NCBI RefSeq assembly: GCF_009496155.1 | Contig: NZ_WIJP01000004.1 | Location: forward strand, 1 to 64,000 | Origin: Streptococcus mitis | GTDB lineage: Bacteria > Bacillota > Bacilli > Lactobacillales > Streptococcaceae | DNA length: 64,000 nt | Direction: 5' to 3' | Position numbers and translations under genes: made by a program | Notes under the pieces: generated by a model | Told to the model about the DNA's origin: nothing | Database searches by the model: none | What the model saw: the letters and a program-made list of their open reading frames with translations, nothing else | Part shown: positions 29,346-39,458 of the stretch, piece by piece | How positions within the stretch are numbered: the first letter of the stretch is position 1 | How the letters are laid out: each line of letters opens with the position of its first letter

Positions 29346-30225
29346 TGGCGAAAAAATTATTGAAAAAGTTTACCCACAACTATTTCACCACATTGGCATG
29401 ATTCGTGGGGAATATTTGTTGAGAGAGCTCAATCAAAACATCCTATTACCAAGTTGTCGGCAATTTGTAAAAGATTATCTAGAGACTATCTGCTCCCTGT
29501 ACTCAGATGAAGAAGTTTGGTATCGTTTTTCTGAATTAACGAATACAGAAGCCAATTGTTTAGTGGGGACTAAAGAGTATTTTGATGAAAATCATCCCTT
29601 GTTTGGTTATAGAGGAATTAGGCGTTTACTAGCGTGTCTGGATGAATTTCAGGCTGAGGCAAATGTCGTTACAGAGGTTTATCAAAATAATCCCAATCTG
29701 TCTCTTATTTTTCCTTTTGTCAATGATGCTGAACAGTTAAAGCAAGCTATTAGAGTATTGCGTCAGCATGGTTTTACTGGGAAAATTGCCACGATGATTG
29801 AATTACCGTCAGCTTATTTTGACTTAGACAGGATACTGGAAACGGGTATTTCAAAGATTGTAGTTGGAATGAATGATTTGACTTCTTTTATTTTTGCGAC
29901 TGTGAGAAAGAGTCAATGGCATGATATGGAAAGTCCAATAATGTTAGATATGCTGAGACAGATGCAGGATAAAGCAAGGAAGAATAAGATTGATTATGCT
30001 GTAGCAGGCTATCTGAATACTTCTTTCATACAAAAAATGAATCAGATGGGTATCGAATGCATTATCCACTATAGTTCTATTCCAGAGATTTTTAATTTAG
30101 AGATTGACCATCCAGACCATCTTAAACACATAAAAGAAGAAAGTAAGAAATTACAAAGGAGCGCCCATGACACCGCAAGAAATGTGGAATGCCTACAAGC
30201 AAATCAATCCCTCGATTGGAGATGA
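29320..30225 (+). CDS. Stand-alone PEP-utilising-enzyme TIM-barrel-like protein
   Basis: A 301-residue protein resembling the C-terminal barrel of PEP synthase / enzyme I: GMIRGEYLLRELN, HPLFGYRGIRRLLACLDEF, IFPFVNDAEQLKQAIRVLR, and GISKIVVGMNDLTSFIFATVR. No swivelling phosphohistidine domain or ATP-grasp domain is attached, so it cannot run the normal phosphotransfer cycle alone. The start overlaps the Nudix gene. The 3' end overlaps the ASCH gene by 59 bases, which suggests the tail after about residue 280 is poorly constrained. Confidence 0.7.
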   Translation: MMRNQLALSGEKIIEKVYPQLFHHIGMIRGEYLLRELNQNILLPSCRQFVKDYLETICSLYSDEEVWYRFSELTNTEANCLVGTKEYFDENHPLFGYRGIRRLLACLDEFQAEANVVTEVYQNNPNLSLIFPFVNDAEQLKQAIRVLRQHGFTGKIATMIELPSAYFDLDRILETGISKIVVGMNDLTSFIFATVRKSQWHDMESPIMLDMLRQMQDKARKNKIDYAVAGYLNTSFIQKMNQMGIECIIHYSSIPEIFNLEIDHPDHLKHIKEESKKLQRSAHDTARNVECLQANQSLDWR

Positions 30226-30607
30226 GATAGATGCTTGGGCTTTTGGAGTGGAACCAGATCTTTTAGCAGATTTGGTTTTAAGAGGCGAAAAAACAGCAAC
30301 AGCATCAGCCTACGACCTCTATGCACTAGAAGCCGAGTTTCTTCCTCAAGAAGGAACTTTTGATGTCATTTTAGATAGTCAAAATAAGGCTGTCTGTATT
30401 GTCGAAATTACAAAGGTTTCTGTCCAGCCCTTCAATCAAGTTTCTGCTCAACATGCCTATAAGGAAGGAGAGGGAGATAAATCCTTAGCTTATTGGCGTC
30501 AGGTTCATGAGGATTGTTTCGCCGAGTGGCTGAGAGAAGCAGGATTGACTTTTACACCTGAAAGCAAGGTTGTTTTAGAAGAATTTCGCAAGGTCTACCC
30601 ACTGTAG
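30167..30607 (+). CDS. ASCH-domain protein
   Basis: A 146-residue ASCH-fold protein (WAFGVEPDLLADLVLRGEKTATAS ... CIVEITKVSVQPFNQVSAQHA ... KSLAYWRQVHEDCF), a PUA-like fold tied to RNA or modified-base processing. ATG 30167 is supported by CAAAGGAGCGCCC. It is the last gene of the run that begins with the Tad2-like gene. Confidence 0.87.
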   Translation: MTPQEMWNAYKQINPSIGDEIDAWAFGVEPDLLADLVLRGEKTATASAYDLYALEAEFLPQEGTFDVILDSQNKAVCIVEITKVSVQPFNQVSAQHAYKEGEGDKSLAYWRQVHEDCFAEWLREAGLTFTPESKVVLEEFRKVYPL

Positions 30608-30729
30608 ACTATTAGAAGGAAGAAAGTTTTGGAAATGACCGTCCAATCCTTTTTTCTCAAGCAAAACATGATATAATAAGTTTGTTTGAAGAAGAGCTCT
30701 AGCTCTTAAACTTAGAATAGGAGAAAACT

Positions 30730-33276
30730 ATGCAAGCAGTTGAACATTTCATTAAGCAATTTGTTCCTGAACATTATGATTTATTTTTAGACTTGAGTCG
30801 TGAGACCAAGACCTTTTCTGGAAAGGTGACCATCACTGGTCAAGCACAGAGCGACCGTATTTCCCTCCACCAAAAAGACTTGGAAATCGCTTCTGTAGAA
30901 GTTGCAGGGGTAGCTCGCCCATTCACAGTTGATCATGACAATGAAGCCCTTCATATTGAATTAGCTGAGGCTGGTCAAGTTGAAGTGGTTATCGCTTTCT
31001 CAGGAAAAATTACAGACAACATGACAGGGATTTACCCATCTTACTACACAGTTGATGGAGTCAAGAAGGAAGTCTTGTCTACTCAATTTGAGAGCCATTT
31101 TGCGCGCGAAGCCTTCCCATGTGTGGATGAGCCAGAAGCCAAAGCAACTTTTGATCTTTCTTTACGTTTTGACCAAGCAGAAGGTGAATTGGCCTTGTCT
31201 AACATGCCAGAAATCGATGTTGAAAACCGTAAGGAAACAGGTATCTGGAAGTTTGAGACAACACCTCGCATGTCTTCTTACCTGTTAGCCTTTGTTGCGG
31301 GTGATTTGCAAGGTGTGACGGCTAAAACTAAAAACGGTACCCTTGTAGGTGTTTATTCAACCAAAGCCCACCCACTATCTAACCTTGATTTCTCACTGGA
31401 TATCGCTGTTCGCTCTATCGAGTTTTACGAAGATTATTACGGAGTGAAATACCCAATTCCACAATCTCTTCACATCGCTCTTCCTGATTTTTCATCAGGT
31501 GCCATGGAAAACTGGGGTCTCGTAACCTATCGTGAAGTTTACTTGGTTGTGGATGAAAACTCAACATTTGCTAGCCGCCAACAAGTTGCCCTTGTTGTGG
31601 CCCATGAATTGGCTCACCAATGGTTTGGTAACCTTGTTACTATGAAATGGTGGGATGACCTTTGGCTCAATGAAAGCTTTGCTAACATGATGGAGTACGT
31701 CTGTGTGGATGCTATTGAACCAAGCTGGAATATCTTTGAAGATTTCCAAACAGGTGGTGTTCCATCTGCCTTGAAACGTGATGCGACTGATGGTGTTCAA
31801 TCTGTTCACGTCGAAGTTAAACATCCAGATGAAATCAATACGCTCTTTGACGGAGCTATCGTCTATGCCAAAGGAAGTCGCCTCATGCACATGCTTCGTC
31901 GTTGGCTAGGAGATGCTGATTTTGCTAAAGGTTTGCATGCCTACTTTGAAAAACATCAGTACAGCAATACAATTGGTCGCGACCTTTGGAATGCCCTAGG
32001 TCAAGCATCAGGACGTGATGTTGCAGCCTTTATGGATTCTTGGTTGGAACAACCTGGTTATCCAGTTCTCACTGTCAAAGTTGAAAATGATGTCTTGAAG
32101 ATTTCACAAAAACAATTCTTCATCGGTGAGCACGAAGACAAGAACCGTCTCTGGGTAGTGCCACTTAACAGCAACTGGAAAGGCTTGCCTGATACACTTG
32201 AAACTGAAAGTATCGAAATTCCTGGCTACGTAGCTCTTCTTGCTGAAAATGGCGGAGCCCTTCGTTTCAATACTGAAAATACAGCCCACTACATTACAGA
32301 TTACCAAGGAGATTTGTTAGAAGCTGTTCTTGCTGACCTAGTTGAGCTGGATAACACAAGTAAACTGCAAATCGTTCAAGAACGTCGTTTGCTTGCTGAA
32401 GCAGGGCACATTTCTTATTCTGACTTGCTTCCTGTCCTTGATAAACTTGCTAAGGAAGAATCATACCTTGTCGTTTCAGCTGTTTCTCAAGTAATTTCTG
32501 CCCTTGAGCGCTTTATCGATGAAGGAACAGAAGCTGAAAGAGCCTTCAAATCCTTGGTTGCTAAATTGGCTCGTCATAATTATGACCGTCTTGGTTTTGA
32601 AGCTAAAGATGGCGAATCAGATGAAGATGAATTGGTTCGTCAGTTAGCTATTTCTATGATGATTCGCTCAAATGATGCAGAGGCTAGCCAAGTCGCTAGC
32701 CAAATCTTCGAAGCTCACAAGGAGAATCTTGCAGGACTTCCAGCAGCCATCCGTTCCCAAGTCCTAATCAATGAAATGAAACATCACGAGACCAAGGATT
32801 TGGTAGCAACTTATCTTGACCTCTACACTCATGCAACAGATGCAGTCTTTAAACGCCAGTTGGCAGGAGCTCTTGCCTACAGCATAGATGCAGAAAACAT
32901 TCAAACTCTTCTTGCAACTTGGAAGGACAAATTTGTCGTCAAGCCACAAGACCTTTCTTCATGGTATCTCCACTTCCTCGGACACCAAGCTACTCAAGAA
33001 ACTGTTTGGGTATGGGCGCGTGAAAACTGGGCTTGGATTAAGGCAGCTCTTGGTGGTGATATGAGTTTTGATAGTTTTGTTATCTTCCCATCACACATCT
33101 TTAAAACTCAGCAACGCTTGGCGGAATACAAAGAATTCTTTGAACCGCAACTTTCTGACCTTGCTCTTAGCCGTAACATCGGTATGGGAATCAAGGACAT
33201 TGCAGCGCGTGTTGACTTGATTAACCGTGAAAAAGCTGCAGTGGAAGCAGTTGTTCTTCAATACGGAACTAAATAA
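30730..33276 (+). CDS. pepN: Aminopeptidase N, lysyl-type (M1 family)
   Basis: Zinc aminopeptidase that frees N-terminal residues from peptides in the cytosol, 848 residues. GAMENWGLVTYRE is the exopeptidase motif; VAHELAHQWFG with the downstream Glu in LWLNESFANMMEY gives HExxH-18-E. The C-terminal half is the helical ERAP-like domain. Ribosome site AGGAGAAAACT. It is followed by a terminator before ciaR. Confidence 0.96.
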   Translation: MQAVEHFIKQFVPEHYDLFLDLSRETKTFSGKVTITGQAQSDRISLHQKDLEIASVEVAGVARPFTVDHDNEALHIELAEAGQVEVVIAFSGKITDNMTGIYPSYYTVDGVKKEVLSTQFESHFAREAFPCVDEPEAKATFDLSLRFDQAEGELALSNMPEIDVENRKETGIWKFETTPRMSSYLLAFVAGDLQGVTAKTKNGTLVGVYSTKAHPLSNLDFSLDIAVRSIEFYEDYYGVKYPIPQSLHIALPDFSSGAMENWGLVTYREVYLVVDENSTFASRQQVALVVAHELAHQWFGNLVTMKWWDDLWLNESFANMMEYVCVDAIEPSWNIFEDFQTGGVPSALKRDATDGVQSVHVEVKHPDEINTLFDGAIVYAKGSRLMHMLRRWLGDADFAKGLHAYFEKHQYSNTIGRDLWNALGQASGRDVAAFMDSWLEQPGYPVLTVKVENDVLKISQKQFFIGEHEDKNRLWVVPLNSNWKGLPDTLETESIEIPGYVALLAENGGALRFNTENTAHYITDYQGDLLEAVLADLVELDNTSKLQIVQERRLLAEAGHISYSDLLPVLDKLAKEESYLVVSAVSQVISALERFIDEGTEAERAFKSLVAKLARHNYDRLGFEAKDGESDEDELVRQLAISMMIRSNDAEASQVASQIFEAHKENLAGLPAAIRSQVLINEMKHHETKDLVATYLDLYTHATDAVFKRQLAGALAYSIDAENIQTLLATWKDKFVVKPQDLSSWYLHFLGHQATQETVWVWARENWAWIKAALGGDMSFDSFVIFPSHIFKTQQRLAEYKEFFEPQLSDLALSRNIGMGIKDIAARVDLINREKAAVEAVVLQYGTK

Positions 33277-33294
33277 TTAAGACTAAATAAAAAG

Positions 33295-33340
33295 AAAACT
33301 CAGCTATCTCATGTAAAATGCAGAGAGTTGAGTTTTTTTT
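33295..33340 (+). terminator. pepN terminator
   Basis: Stem aaaactca / tgagtttt around a larger loop, followed by T's. The 3' side runs into the ciaR promoter. Confidence 0.65.
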
Positions 33341-33359
33341 AAGGCAAATTTGATATAAT
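33338..33359 (+). promoter_or_regulatory. ciaR promoter with possible CiaR site
   Basis: TTTAAG (33338-33343), five bases, then TTTGAT (33349-33354) resembles the CiaR direct repeat TTTAAG-N5-TTTAAG with a degenerate second half. The -10 TATAAT occupies 33354-33359. CiaR autoregulation is known in pneumococcus; the assignment here rests on spacing and one perfect half-site. Confidence 0.5.
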
Positions 33360-33383
33360 GGTTTTAATAAGGAGGAGTTTCTC

Positions 33384-34058
33384 ATGATAAAAATCTTATT
33401 GGTTGAGGATGACCTAGGCCTGTCAAATTCAGTATTTGACTTTTTAGACGATTTTGCAGATGTCATGCAGGTATTTGATGGAGAAGAAGGTCTCTACGAA
33501 GCTGAAAGTGGCGTCTATGACTTGATTTTGCTCGATTTGATGTTACCTGAAAAAAATGGCTTCCAAGTCTTGAAAGAATTGCGTGAAAAGGGAATTACGA
33601 CACCAGTTCTGATTATGACTGCCAAGGAAAGTTTGGATGACAAGGGACATGGATTTGAATTGGGAGCGGATGATTATCTGACCAAACCTTTCTACCTAGA
33701 AGAACTCAAAATGCGTATTCAAGCCCTTCTCAAACGTTCAGGCAAGTTTAATGAAAACACCTTGACTTATGGAAATATTGTAGTTAATTTGTCAACAAAT
33801 ACCGTTAAGGTTGAAGATAATCCAGTCGAATTGCTGGGGAAAGAGTTCGATTTACTAGTTTATTTCCTTCAAAATCAAAATGTTATTTTGCCTAAGACTC
33901 AGATTTTTGATCGTCTATGGGGATTTGATAGTGATACAACGATTTCAGTTGTAGAAGTCTATGTTTCAAAAGTCCGTAAGAAATTAAAAGGAACCACTTT
34001 TGCAGAGAATTTGCAAACCTTGCGCAGTGTTGGGTATATTTTAAAAGATGTTCAGTAA
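33384..34058 (+). CDS. ciaR: Response regulator CiaR
   Basis: OmpR-class regulator of 224 residues. Phospho-acceptor Asp51 ([10 protein letters not shown]), acidic pair Asp9/Asp10 and Lys101 (LTKPFY) are in place; the C-terminal winged helix ends [18 protein letters not shown]. CiaR controls competence, bacteriocin loci, htrA and small csRNAs in streptococci. It overlaps ciaH by 11 bases. Ribosome site AAGGAGGAGTTTCTC. Confidence 0.95.
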   Translation: MIKILLVEDDLGLSNSVFDFLDDFADVMQVFDGEEGLYEAESGVYDLILLDLMLPEKNGFQVLKELREKGITTPVLIMTAKESLDDKGHGFELGADDYLTKPFYLEELKMRIQALLKRSGKFNENTLTYGNIVVNLSTNTVKVEDNPVELLGKEFDLLVYFLQNQNVILPKTQIFDRLWGFDSDTTISVVEVYVSKVRKKLKGTTFAENLQTLRSVGYILKDVQ

Positions 34059-35382
34059 ACTAAAAAAAACATGGTATGCGGATGACTTTAGTTACTTTAT
34101 TCGCAACTTTGGTGTCTTCACTCTGATTTTCTCTACCATGACCTTGATTATTTTGCAGGTCATGCATTCGAGTCTCTACACTTCGGTGGATGATAAGCTT
34201 CATGGCTTGAGCAACAATCCTCAGGCAGTTATTCAGTTGGCGTTAAATAGGGCGACAGAAGAGATTAAAGATTTGGAGAATGCTGCTACAGATACTAGTA
34301 AGACTGAGGTGAAACCCAATGTCAGTTCCAACACAGAAGTCATTCTTTTTGATAAGAATTTCACTCAGCTCCTTTCTGGAAATAGATTTTTGGGCTTGGA
34401 TAAGATTAAGTTAGAAAAGAAAGAACTAGGCCATATCTATCAGATTCAGGTTTTTAATAGCTATGGACAGGAAGAAATCTATCGCATGATTTTGATGGAA
34501 ACCAATATCAGTTCGGTTTCAACCAATATCAAGTATGCGGCTGTCTTGATTAATACCAGTCAGTTGGAGCAAGCTAGTCAAAAGCATGAGCGATTGATTG
34601 TGGTTGTGATGGCAAGTTTCTGGATTCTGTCTTTACTTGCCAGTCTCTATCTAGCTAGGGTCAGTGTTCGGCCCCTGCTTGAGAGCATGCAGAAGCAGCA
34701 GTCCTTTGTGGAAAATGCCAGTCATGAGTTACGAACTCCACTTGCTGTTTTGCAAAATCGCTTAGAAACCCTTTTCCGTAAGCCAGAAGCTACCATTATG
34801 GATGTGAGCGAAAGTATTGCATCTAGTTTGGAAGAAGTCAGAAATATGCGGTTTTTGACGACAAACTTGTTGAATTTAGCACGTAGAGATGATGGGATTA
34901 AGCCAGAACTTGGAGAAGTTCCAACTAGCTTTTTTAATACGACTTTCACAAACTATGAGATGATTGCTTCGGAAAATGACCGTGTCTTCCGTTTTGAAAA
35001 TCGGATTCATCGAACGATTGTCACAGATCAGCTCCTTTTGAAACAACTGATGACCATCCTATTTGATAATGCTGTCAAGTATACTGAAGAGGATGGTGAA
35101 ATTGATTTTGTGATTTCAGCGACTGATCGTAATCTCTATTTACTTGTTTCTGATAATGGAGTCGGTATTTCCGCAGAAGATAAGAAGAAAATTTTTGACC
35201 GTTTTTATCGAGTGGACAAGGCTAGAACTCGTCAAAAAGGTGGTTTTGGTTTAGGATTATCCCTAGCCAAGCAGATTGTAGATGCCTTAAAAGGAAGCAT
35301 TACTGTTAAAGATAATAAACCAAAAGGAACAATCTTTGAAGTGAAGATTGCCATCCACACACCATCTAAAAAGAAAAAATAA
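34048..35382 (+). CDS. ciaH: Sensor histidine kinase CiaH
   Basis: A 444-residue membrane kinase with two membrane segments (about 20-40 and 182-204) bounding an extracellular sensor. Then come the H-box [11 protein letters not shown] with His226, N-box FDNAVKYTE, and G-boxes SDNGVGIS and [11 protein letters not shown]. Thr230, the position changed in the known cefotaxime-resistance allele T230P, is wild type here. It is followed by a shared terminator. Confidence 0.95.
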   Translation: MFSKLKKTWYADDFSYFIRNFGVFTLIFSTMTLIILQVMHSSLYTSVDDKLHGLSNNPQAVIQLALNRATEEIKDLENAATDTSKTEVKPNVSSNTEVILFDKNFTQLLSGNRFLGLDKIKLEKKELGHIYQIQVFNSYGQEEIYRMILMETNISSVSTNIKYAAVLINTSQLEQASQKHERLIVVVMASFWILSLLASLYLARVSVRPLLESMQKQQSFVENASHELRTPLAVLQNRLETLFRKPEATIMDVSESIASSLEEVRNMRFLTTNLLNLARRDDGIKPELGEVPTSFFNTTFTNYEMIASENDRVFRFENRIHRTIVTDQLLLKQLMTILFDNAVKYTEEDGEIDFVISATDRNLYLLVSDNGVGISAEDKKKIFDRFYRVDKARTRQKGGFGLGLSLAKQIVDALKGSITVKDNKPKGTIFEVKIAIHTPSKKKK

Positions 35383-35412
35383 AAATATCGCTCCAGATGG
35401 GGCGATATTTTG
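35382..35412. terminator. Bidirectional ciaH terminator
   Basis: A 13-base stem (aaaatatcgctcc / ggggcgatatttt) with a 4-base loop, between convergent ciaH and the DUF3270 gene. Confidence 0.85.
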
Positions 35413-35415
35413 GAT

Positions 35416-35703
35416 TTATCTTCTACGTTTTCGTTTGATAATAGATCGTTGAACTTTTAAAACAAGTAAGCTGGATCCGATTGCTGCGGCAAAGGCAAGA
35501 GCAGTTGATAATTTTAATGCTAAAAAGATAAAACTAAAGATAGCAATACAGATACAAAAAACAGCGATATTAACAAAAAATAGGATTTCCTTGAGATTAG
35601 CATCAGATTGCGCTTCAGGTGTGTAATCTTGATAGCGAGGAACCTGCTGGTTTAATTCTTCTTGATAGTCTACCTCATAGGATTGTAATTTTCTTACGGG
35701 CAT
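35416..35703 (-). CDS. DUF3270-type small membrane protein
   Basis: A 95-residue protein with a polar N-terminus (VRKLQSYEVDYQEELNQQVP), two hydrophobic segments (about 40-62 and 66-82) and a very basic tail (RSIIKRKRRR). It resembles streptococcal DUF3270 proteins of unknown function. Ribosome site AAGGAGAGAATA on the minus strand. Confidence 0.75.
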   Translation of the reverse strand: MPVRKLQSYEVDYQEELNQQVPRYQDYTPEAQSDANLKEILFFVNIAVFCICIAIFSFIFLALKLSTALAFAAAIGSSLLVLKVQRSIIKRKRRR

Positions 35704-35829
35704 TATTCTCTCCTTAACAGTACATACCTATTTTACCATTTTTTCAGCAGAGAATTATTACAGAAAGGTTACAAAAAGAATAAAGTACCTTTTCATTTTC
35801 AAAGAATGGTTAATTTTGGAGAAATATGG

Positions 35830-35842
35830 TATAATTTTCCTT
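35830..35842 (+). promoter_or_regulatory. -10 box placing the U32 gene on a leaderless transcript
   Basis: TATAAT (35830-35835) is only 7 bases from the ATG (35843), with no ribosome site between, so transcription should begin at or within a base of the start codon. Confidence 0.6.
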
Positions 35843-36772
35843 ATGGAAAAGATTATCATTACAGCAACTGCTGAAAGTATTGAACAAGTTAAACAACTGC
35901 TAGAGGCTGGCATAGACCGTATCTATGTTGGTGAGAAAGATTTTGGTCTTCGTCTGCCAACAACCTTTAGTTATGATCAATTGCGTGAAATCGCTAAGCT
36001 GGTTCATGATGCGGATAAGGAATTGATTGTTGCAGTAAATGCCCTCATGCACCAAGATATGATGGATCGTATCAAGCCTTTCTTAGACTTTTTGGAAGAA
36101 ATCAAGACAGACTACATTACGATTGGGGATGCAGGTGTCTTTTACGTAGTCAATCGCGATGGTTATTCCTTTAAGACCATTTACGATGCTTCAACTATGG
36201 TGACAAGTAGTCGTCAGATTAACTTCTGGGGACAAAAGGCTGGCGCATCTGAGGCTGTTTTGGCGCGTGAAATTCCATCAGCTGAACTCTTCAAAATGCC
36301 AGAAATTTTGGAAATTCCTGCTGAAGTTTTGGTGTACGGAGCTAGCGTCATCCACCATTCTAAACGTCCGCTCTTGCAAAACTACTATAACTTTACGCAT
36401 ATCGATGATGAAAAGACTCGTAAGCGTGACCTCTTCTTGGCTGAGCCAAGTGACCCAGAGAGCCACTATTCCATTTTTGAAGACAATCATGGTACCCACA
36501 TCTTTGCCAACAATGACCTTGATCTGATGACCAAATTGACAGAATTGGTAGAGCATGGTTTTACTCACTGGAAATTAGAAGGGCTCTACACTCCAGGTCA
36601 GAACTTTGTTGAGATTGCGAAACTCTTTATCCAAGCGCGTAGCTTGATTCAAGAGGGAAACTTTAGCCATGACCAAGCCTTCTTGCTGGATGAAGAAGTG
36701 CGTAAACTTCACCCTAAAAACCGATTCCTTGATACAGGATTTTATGATTACTATCCTGATATGGTTAAATAA
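35843..36772 (+). CDS. Peptidase U32-family protein
   Basis: A 309-residue member of the U32 family, several of which are now known to be RNA hydroxylation factors rather than proteases. The barrel start (MEKIIITATAESIEQVKQLL, AGIDRIYVGEKDFGLRLP) and VYGASVIHHSKRPLLQNYYN fit. Its true start is the ATG at 35843; the longer frame from 35816 would begin upstream of the promoter. The role of this paralogue is unknown. Confidence 0.85.
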   Translation: MEKIIITATAESIEQVKQLLEAGIDRIYVGEKDFGLRLPTTFSYDQLREIAKLVHDADKELIVAVNALMHQDMMDRIKPFLDFLEEIKTDYITIGDAGVFYVVNRDGYSFKTIYDASTMVTSSRQINFWGQKAGASEAVLAREIPSAELFKMPEILEIPAEVLVYGASVIHHSKRPLLQNYYNFTHIDDEKTRKRDLFLAEPSDPESHYSIFEDNHGTHIFANNDLDLMTKLTELVEHGFTHWKLEGLYTPGQNFVEIAKLFIQARSLIQEGNFSHDQAFLLDEEVRKLHPKNRFLDTGFYDYYPDMVK

Positions 36773-36957
36773 AGTAAATGATTCGTTGAGAGAAGGAAGA
36801 TACAAACATTTCTTCTCTCAATTTTTCTTATTTCTTCACCATTTTCAAAAAATCAGTAGGCTAGGATGCTCTATTTGGTGGGATTTTTAAGCTAAGTAGT
36901 GTCCATGAGTTTGAAAATTATCACATGTTTGCAGGTGCCAAATGGCCCTTTTTTTGG

Positions 36958-36971
36958 TATAATTTTTTATA
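36958..36971 (+). promoter_or_regulatory. -10 box placing dinG on a leaderless transcript
   Basis: TATAAT (36958-36963) ends 8 bases before the dinG ATG, and the bases between contain no ribosome site. Confidence 0.6.
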
Positions 36972-39422
36972 ATGAAAACGATTGGTAATCGCTATGTTGT
37001 GGTTGATTTAGAGGCAACTAGCACAGGTAGTAAGGCTAAAATTATCCAAGTGGGAATTGTGGTGATTGAGGATGGGAAAATCGTCGATGAGTATACGACG
37101 GATGTCAATCCACACGAACCTCTAGATGCTCATATTAAAGAATTGACAGGGCTAACTGACCAACGTCTGGCGCAAGCACCTGATTTTTCTCAAGTTGCCA
37201 GAAAAGTCTTTGACTTGGTGGAGGATGGGATTTTTGTAGCCCATAATGTTCAGTTTGATGCTAATCTCTTGGCGGAAAATTTATTTTTTGAAGGCTATGA
37301 ACTAAGAAGTCCTCGTGTTGACACGGTCGAATTGGCTCAGGTCTTTTTCCCTGAACTGGAAAAATATAGTTTACCGATTTTGTGTCGAGAATTAGGAATT
37401 CCTCTTAAGCACGCTCACACAGCCCTTTCCGATGCCCAAGCTACAGCAGAATTACTCTTATTTCTACGGAAAAAGATGGCCCAGCTTCCGAAAGGTCTCT
37501 TGGAACGCTTGCTGGAGATGGCTGACGCTCTCTTATACGAGTCCTACCTGGTTATTGAAGAAATTTATCGCAGTCAATCTATCCTGAGTTTTCCAGACTT
37601 GGTCGAAGTTCAAGGACTATATTTCAAGAAAACTACAGCTCCCCTGAAGCCACGAAAACTATCTCGAGATTTTTCTAAAAATATTTCTCTGTTGAACCTT
37701 GAAGTGAGGGAACGACAAGAAAGTTTTGCTAAAGAGGTTGGCTTGCTATTGAAAGATGAGCCTGTCTCTCTGATTCAAGCGCCGACAGGGATTGGAAAAA
37801 CCTATGGCTATCTCTTACCCGCCTTATCTCAAGTGACAGAGCGTCAAATTGTTCTTAGTGTTCCTACAAAGATTCTTCAAAATCAAATCATGGAAGAAGA
37901 AGGTAGACGTCTTAAGGAAGTGTTCCATACAGATATTTATAGTTTAAAGGGGCCTCAAAATTATCTGAAGTTGGATGCCTTTTATCGTTCCTTGCAGGAA
38001 AATGATGAAAATCGCTTATTTAGACGCTTTAAAATGCAACTCTTGGTCTGGCTGACAGAGACAGAAACGGGAGATTTGGATGAAATTGGGCAACTCTACC
38101 GTTACCAACATTTTCTAATAGACCTTCGTCATGATGGGAATTTATCATCCAAGAGCTTATTTGTGACGGAAGATTTCTGGAAACGTAGCCAAGAAAGGGC
38201 ACAAACCTGCAAGCTTTTAGTGACCAATCATGCCTATCTTGTAACCAGACTTGAAGATAATCCTGAATTTGTCATTGACCGTTTATTGATTATTGATGAA
38301 GTTCAAAAAGTTTTGTTGGTCCTAGAAAATCTGCTTCAAGAGACCTACGATATCCAGTCTATTATTGATTTAGTTGATAAGGCTTTACTGGAGGAGCAAA
38401 ATAAGGTTCAACAACGAATACTAGAAAGTCTTCGCTTTGAGTGCCTCTACTTGATAGAACAATTTCAGTCTGGAAAATCTAGGAAACATATCTTAGAGTC
38501 TCTGGCCAATCTTCACCAGTATTTTTCAGAATTAAAAGTAGAAGGCTTTGAGGAGCTAGTTCGCTATTTTACAACTGAAGGTGATTACTGGCTTGAAGCA
38601 ACTGAAACGAGTCAGAAGAAAATTCAGATTTCTTCTACGAAATCAGGACGCATTCTTCTATCCTCTTTACTTCCTGAGAGCTGTCAAGTCTTGGGAGTAT
38701 CGGCTACTCTTGAGATTAGTCAGAGAGTTTCTTTGGCCGACCTGTTAGGCTATCCTGAAGCCAAATTTGTCAAGATTGAAGCTGGTAAAAAACAGAATCA
38801 AGAAGTGGTCTTGGTAAAAGATTTCCCTCTGGTAACAGAAACTTCCTTAGAAGTCTATGCCAAAGAGGTAGCTGATTTGCTGATGGATGTTCAAGCTTTC
38901 CAGCAACCGATTTTGGTTCTCTTTACTGCTAAAGACATGCTTCTAGCAGTATCGGATTTGCTTCCAGTTAGCCATCTGGCCCAGTATAAAAATGGCGATG
39001 TTCATCAACTGAAGAAACGCTTTGAAAAAGGTGAACAACAAATCCTGCTTGGTGCAGCAAGTTTCTGGGAAGGAGTCGATTTTTCAAGTCATCCTTTTGT
39101 GGTTCAAGTTGTACCAAGACTTCCTTTCCAAAATCCCCAAGAACCCTTGACGAAAAAGATCAATCAGGAACTAATTCAAGAAGGGAAAAATGCCTTTTAT
39201 GATTATCAATTGCCAATGGCTATTATTCGTTTAAAACAGGCTTTGGGAAGAAGTATGAGACGCGAACATCAACGTTCCTTAACCCTCATTCTGGATAGGA
39301 GAATCGTCGGAAAACGATACGGCAAGCAAATAGTGACTTCTCTAGCAAAAGAAGCGACTGTTAAAACCGTCTCTCAATACGAAGTTAATGAGGCTATTGA
39401 TAAATTTTTAAATGAACTTTGA
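36972..39422 (+). CDS. dinG: DinG-type exonuclease-helicase
   Basis: An 816-residue fusion of a DEDD 3'-5' exonuclease (VVDLEATSTGSKAKIIQVG, HNVQFDANLL, HTALSDAQATAELL) and an XPD-like superfamily 2 helicase (Walker A QAPTGIGKTYGYL, LLIIDEVQK, late GRSMRREHQR). Firmicutes DinG proteins have this exonuclease and usually lack the iron-sulfur cluster; I see no four-cysteine cluster here. Probably acts in DNA repair. The dinG call follows common usage. Confidence 0.9.
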   Translation: MKTIGNRYVVVDLEATSTGSKAKIIQVGIVVIEDGKIVDEYTTDVNPHEPLDAHIKELTGLTDQRLAQAPDFSQVARKVFDLVEDGIFVAHNVQFDANLLAENLFFEGYELRSPRVDTVELAQVFFPELEKYSLPILCRELGIPLKHAHTALSDAQATAELLLFLRKKMAQLPKGLLERLLEMADALLYESYLVIEEIYRSQSILSFPDLVEVQGLYFKKTTAPLKPRKLSRDFSKNISLLNLEVRERQESFAKEVGLLLKDEPVSLIQAPTGIGKTYGYLLPALSQVTERQIVLSVPTKILQNQIMEEEGRRLKEVFHTDIYSLKGPQNYLKLDAFYRSLQENDENRLFRRFKMQLLVWLTETETGDLDEIGQLYRYQHFLIDLRHDGNLSSKSLFVTEDFWKRSQERAQTCKLLVTNHAYLVTRLEDNPEFVIDRLLIIDEVQKVLLVLENLLQETYDIQSIIDLVDKALLEEQNKVQQRILESLRFECLYLIEQFQSGKSRKHILESLANLHQYFSELKVEGFEELVRYFTTEGDYWLEATETSQKKIQISSTKSGRILLSSLLPESCQVLGVSATLEISQRVSLADLLGYPEAKFVKIEAGKKQNQEVVLVKDFPLVTETSLEVYAKEVADLLMDVQAFQQPILVLFTAKDMLLAVSDLLPVSHLAQYKNGDVHQLKKRFEKGEQQILLGAASFWEGVDFSSHPFVVQVVPRLPFQNPQEPLTKKINQELIQEGKNAFYDYQLPMAIIRLKQALGRSMRREHQRSLTLILDRRIVGKRYGKQIVTSLAKEATVKTVSQYEVNEAIDKFLNEL

Positions 39423-39458
39423 TAAATAGTATTGTATGAAAGTATAAGGTTAGTGTAT

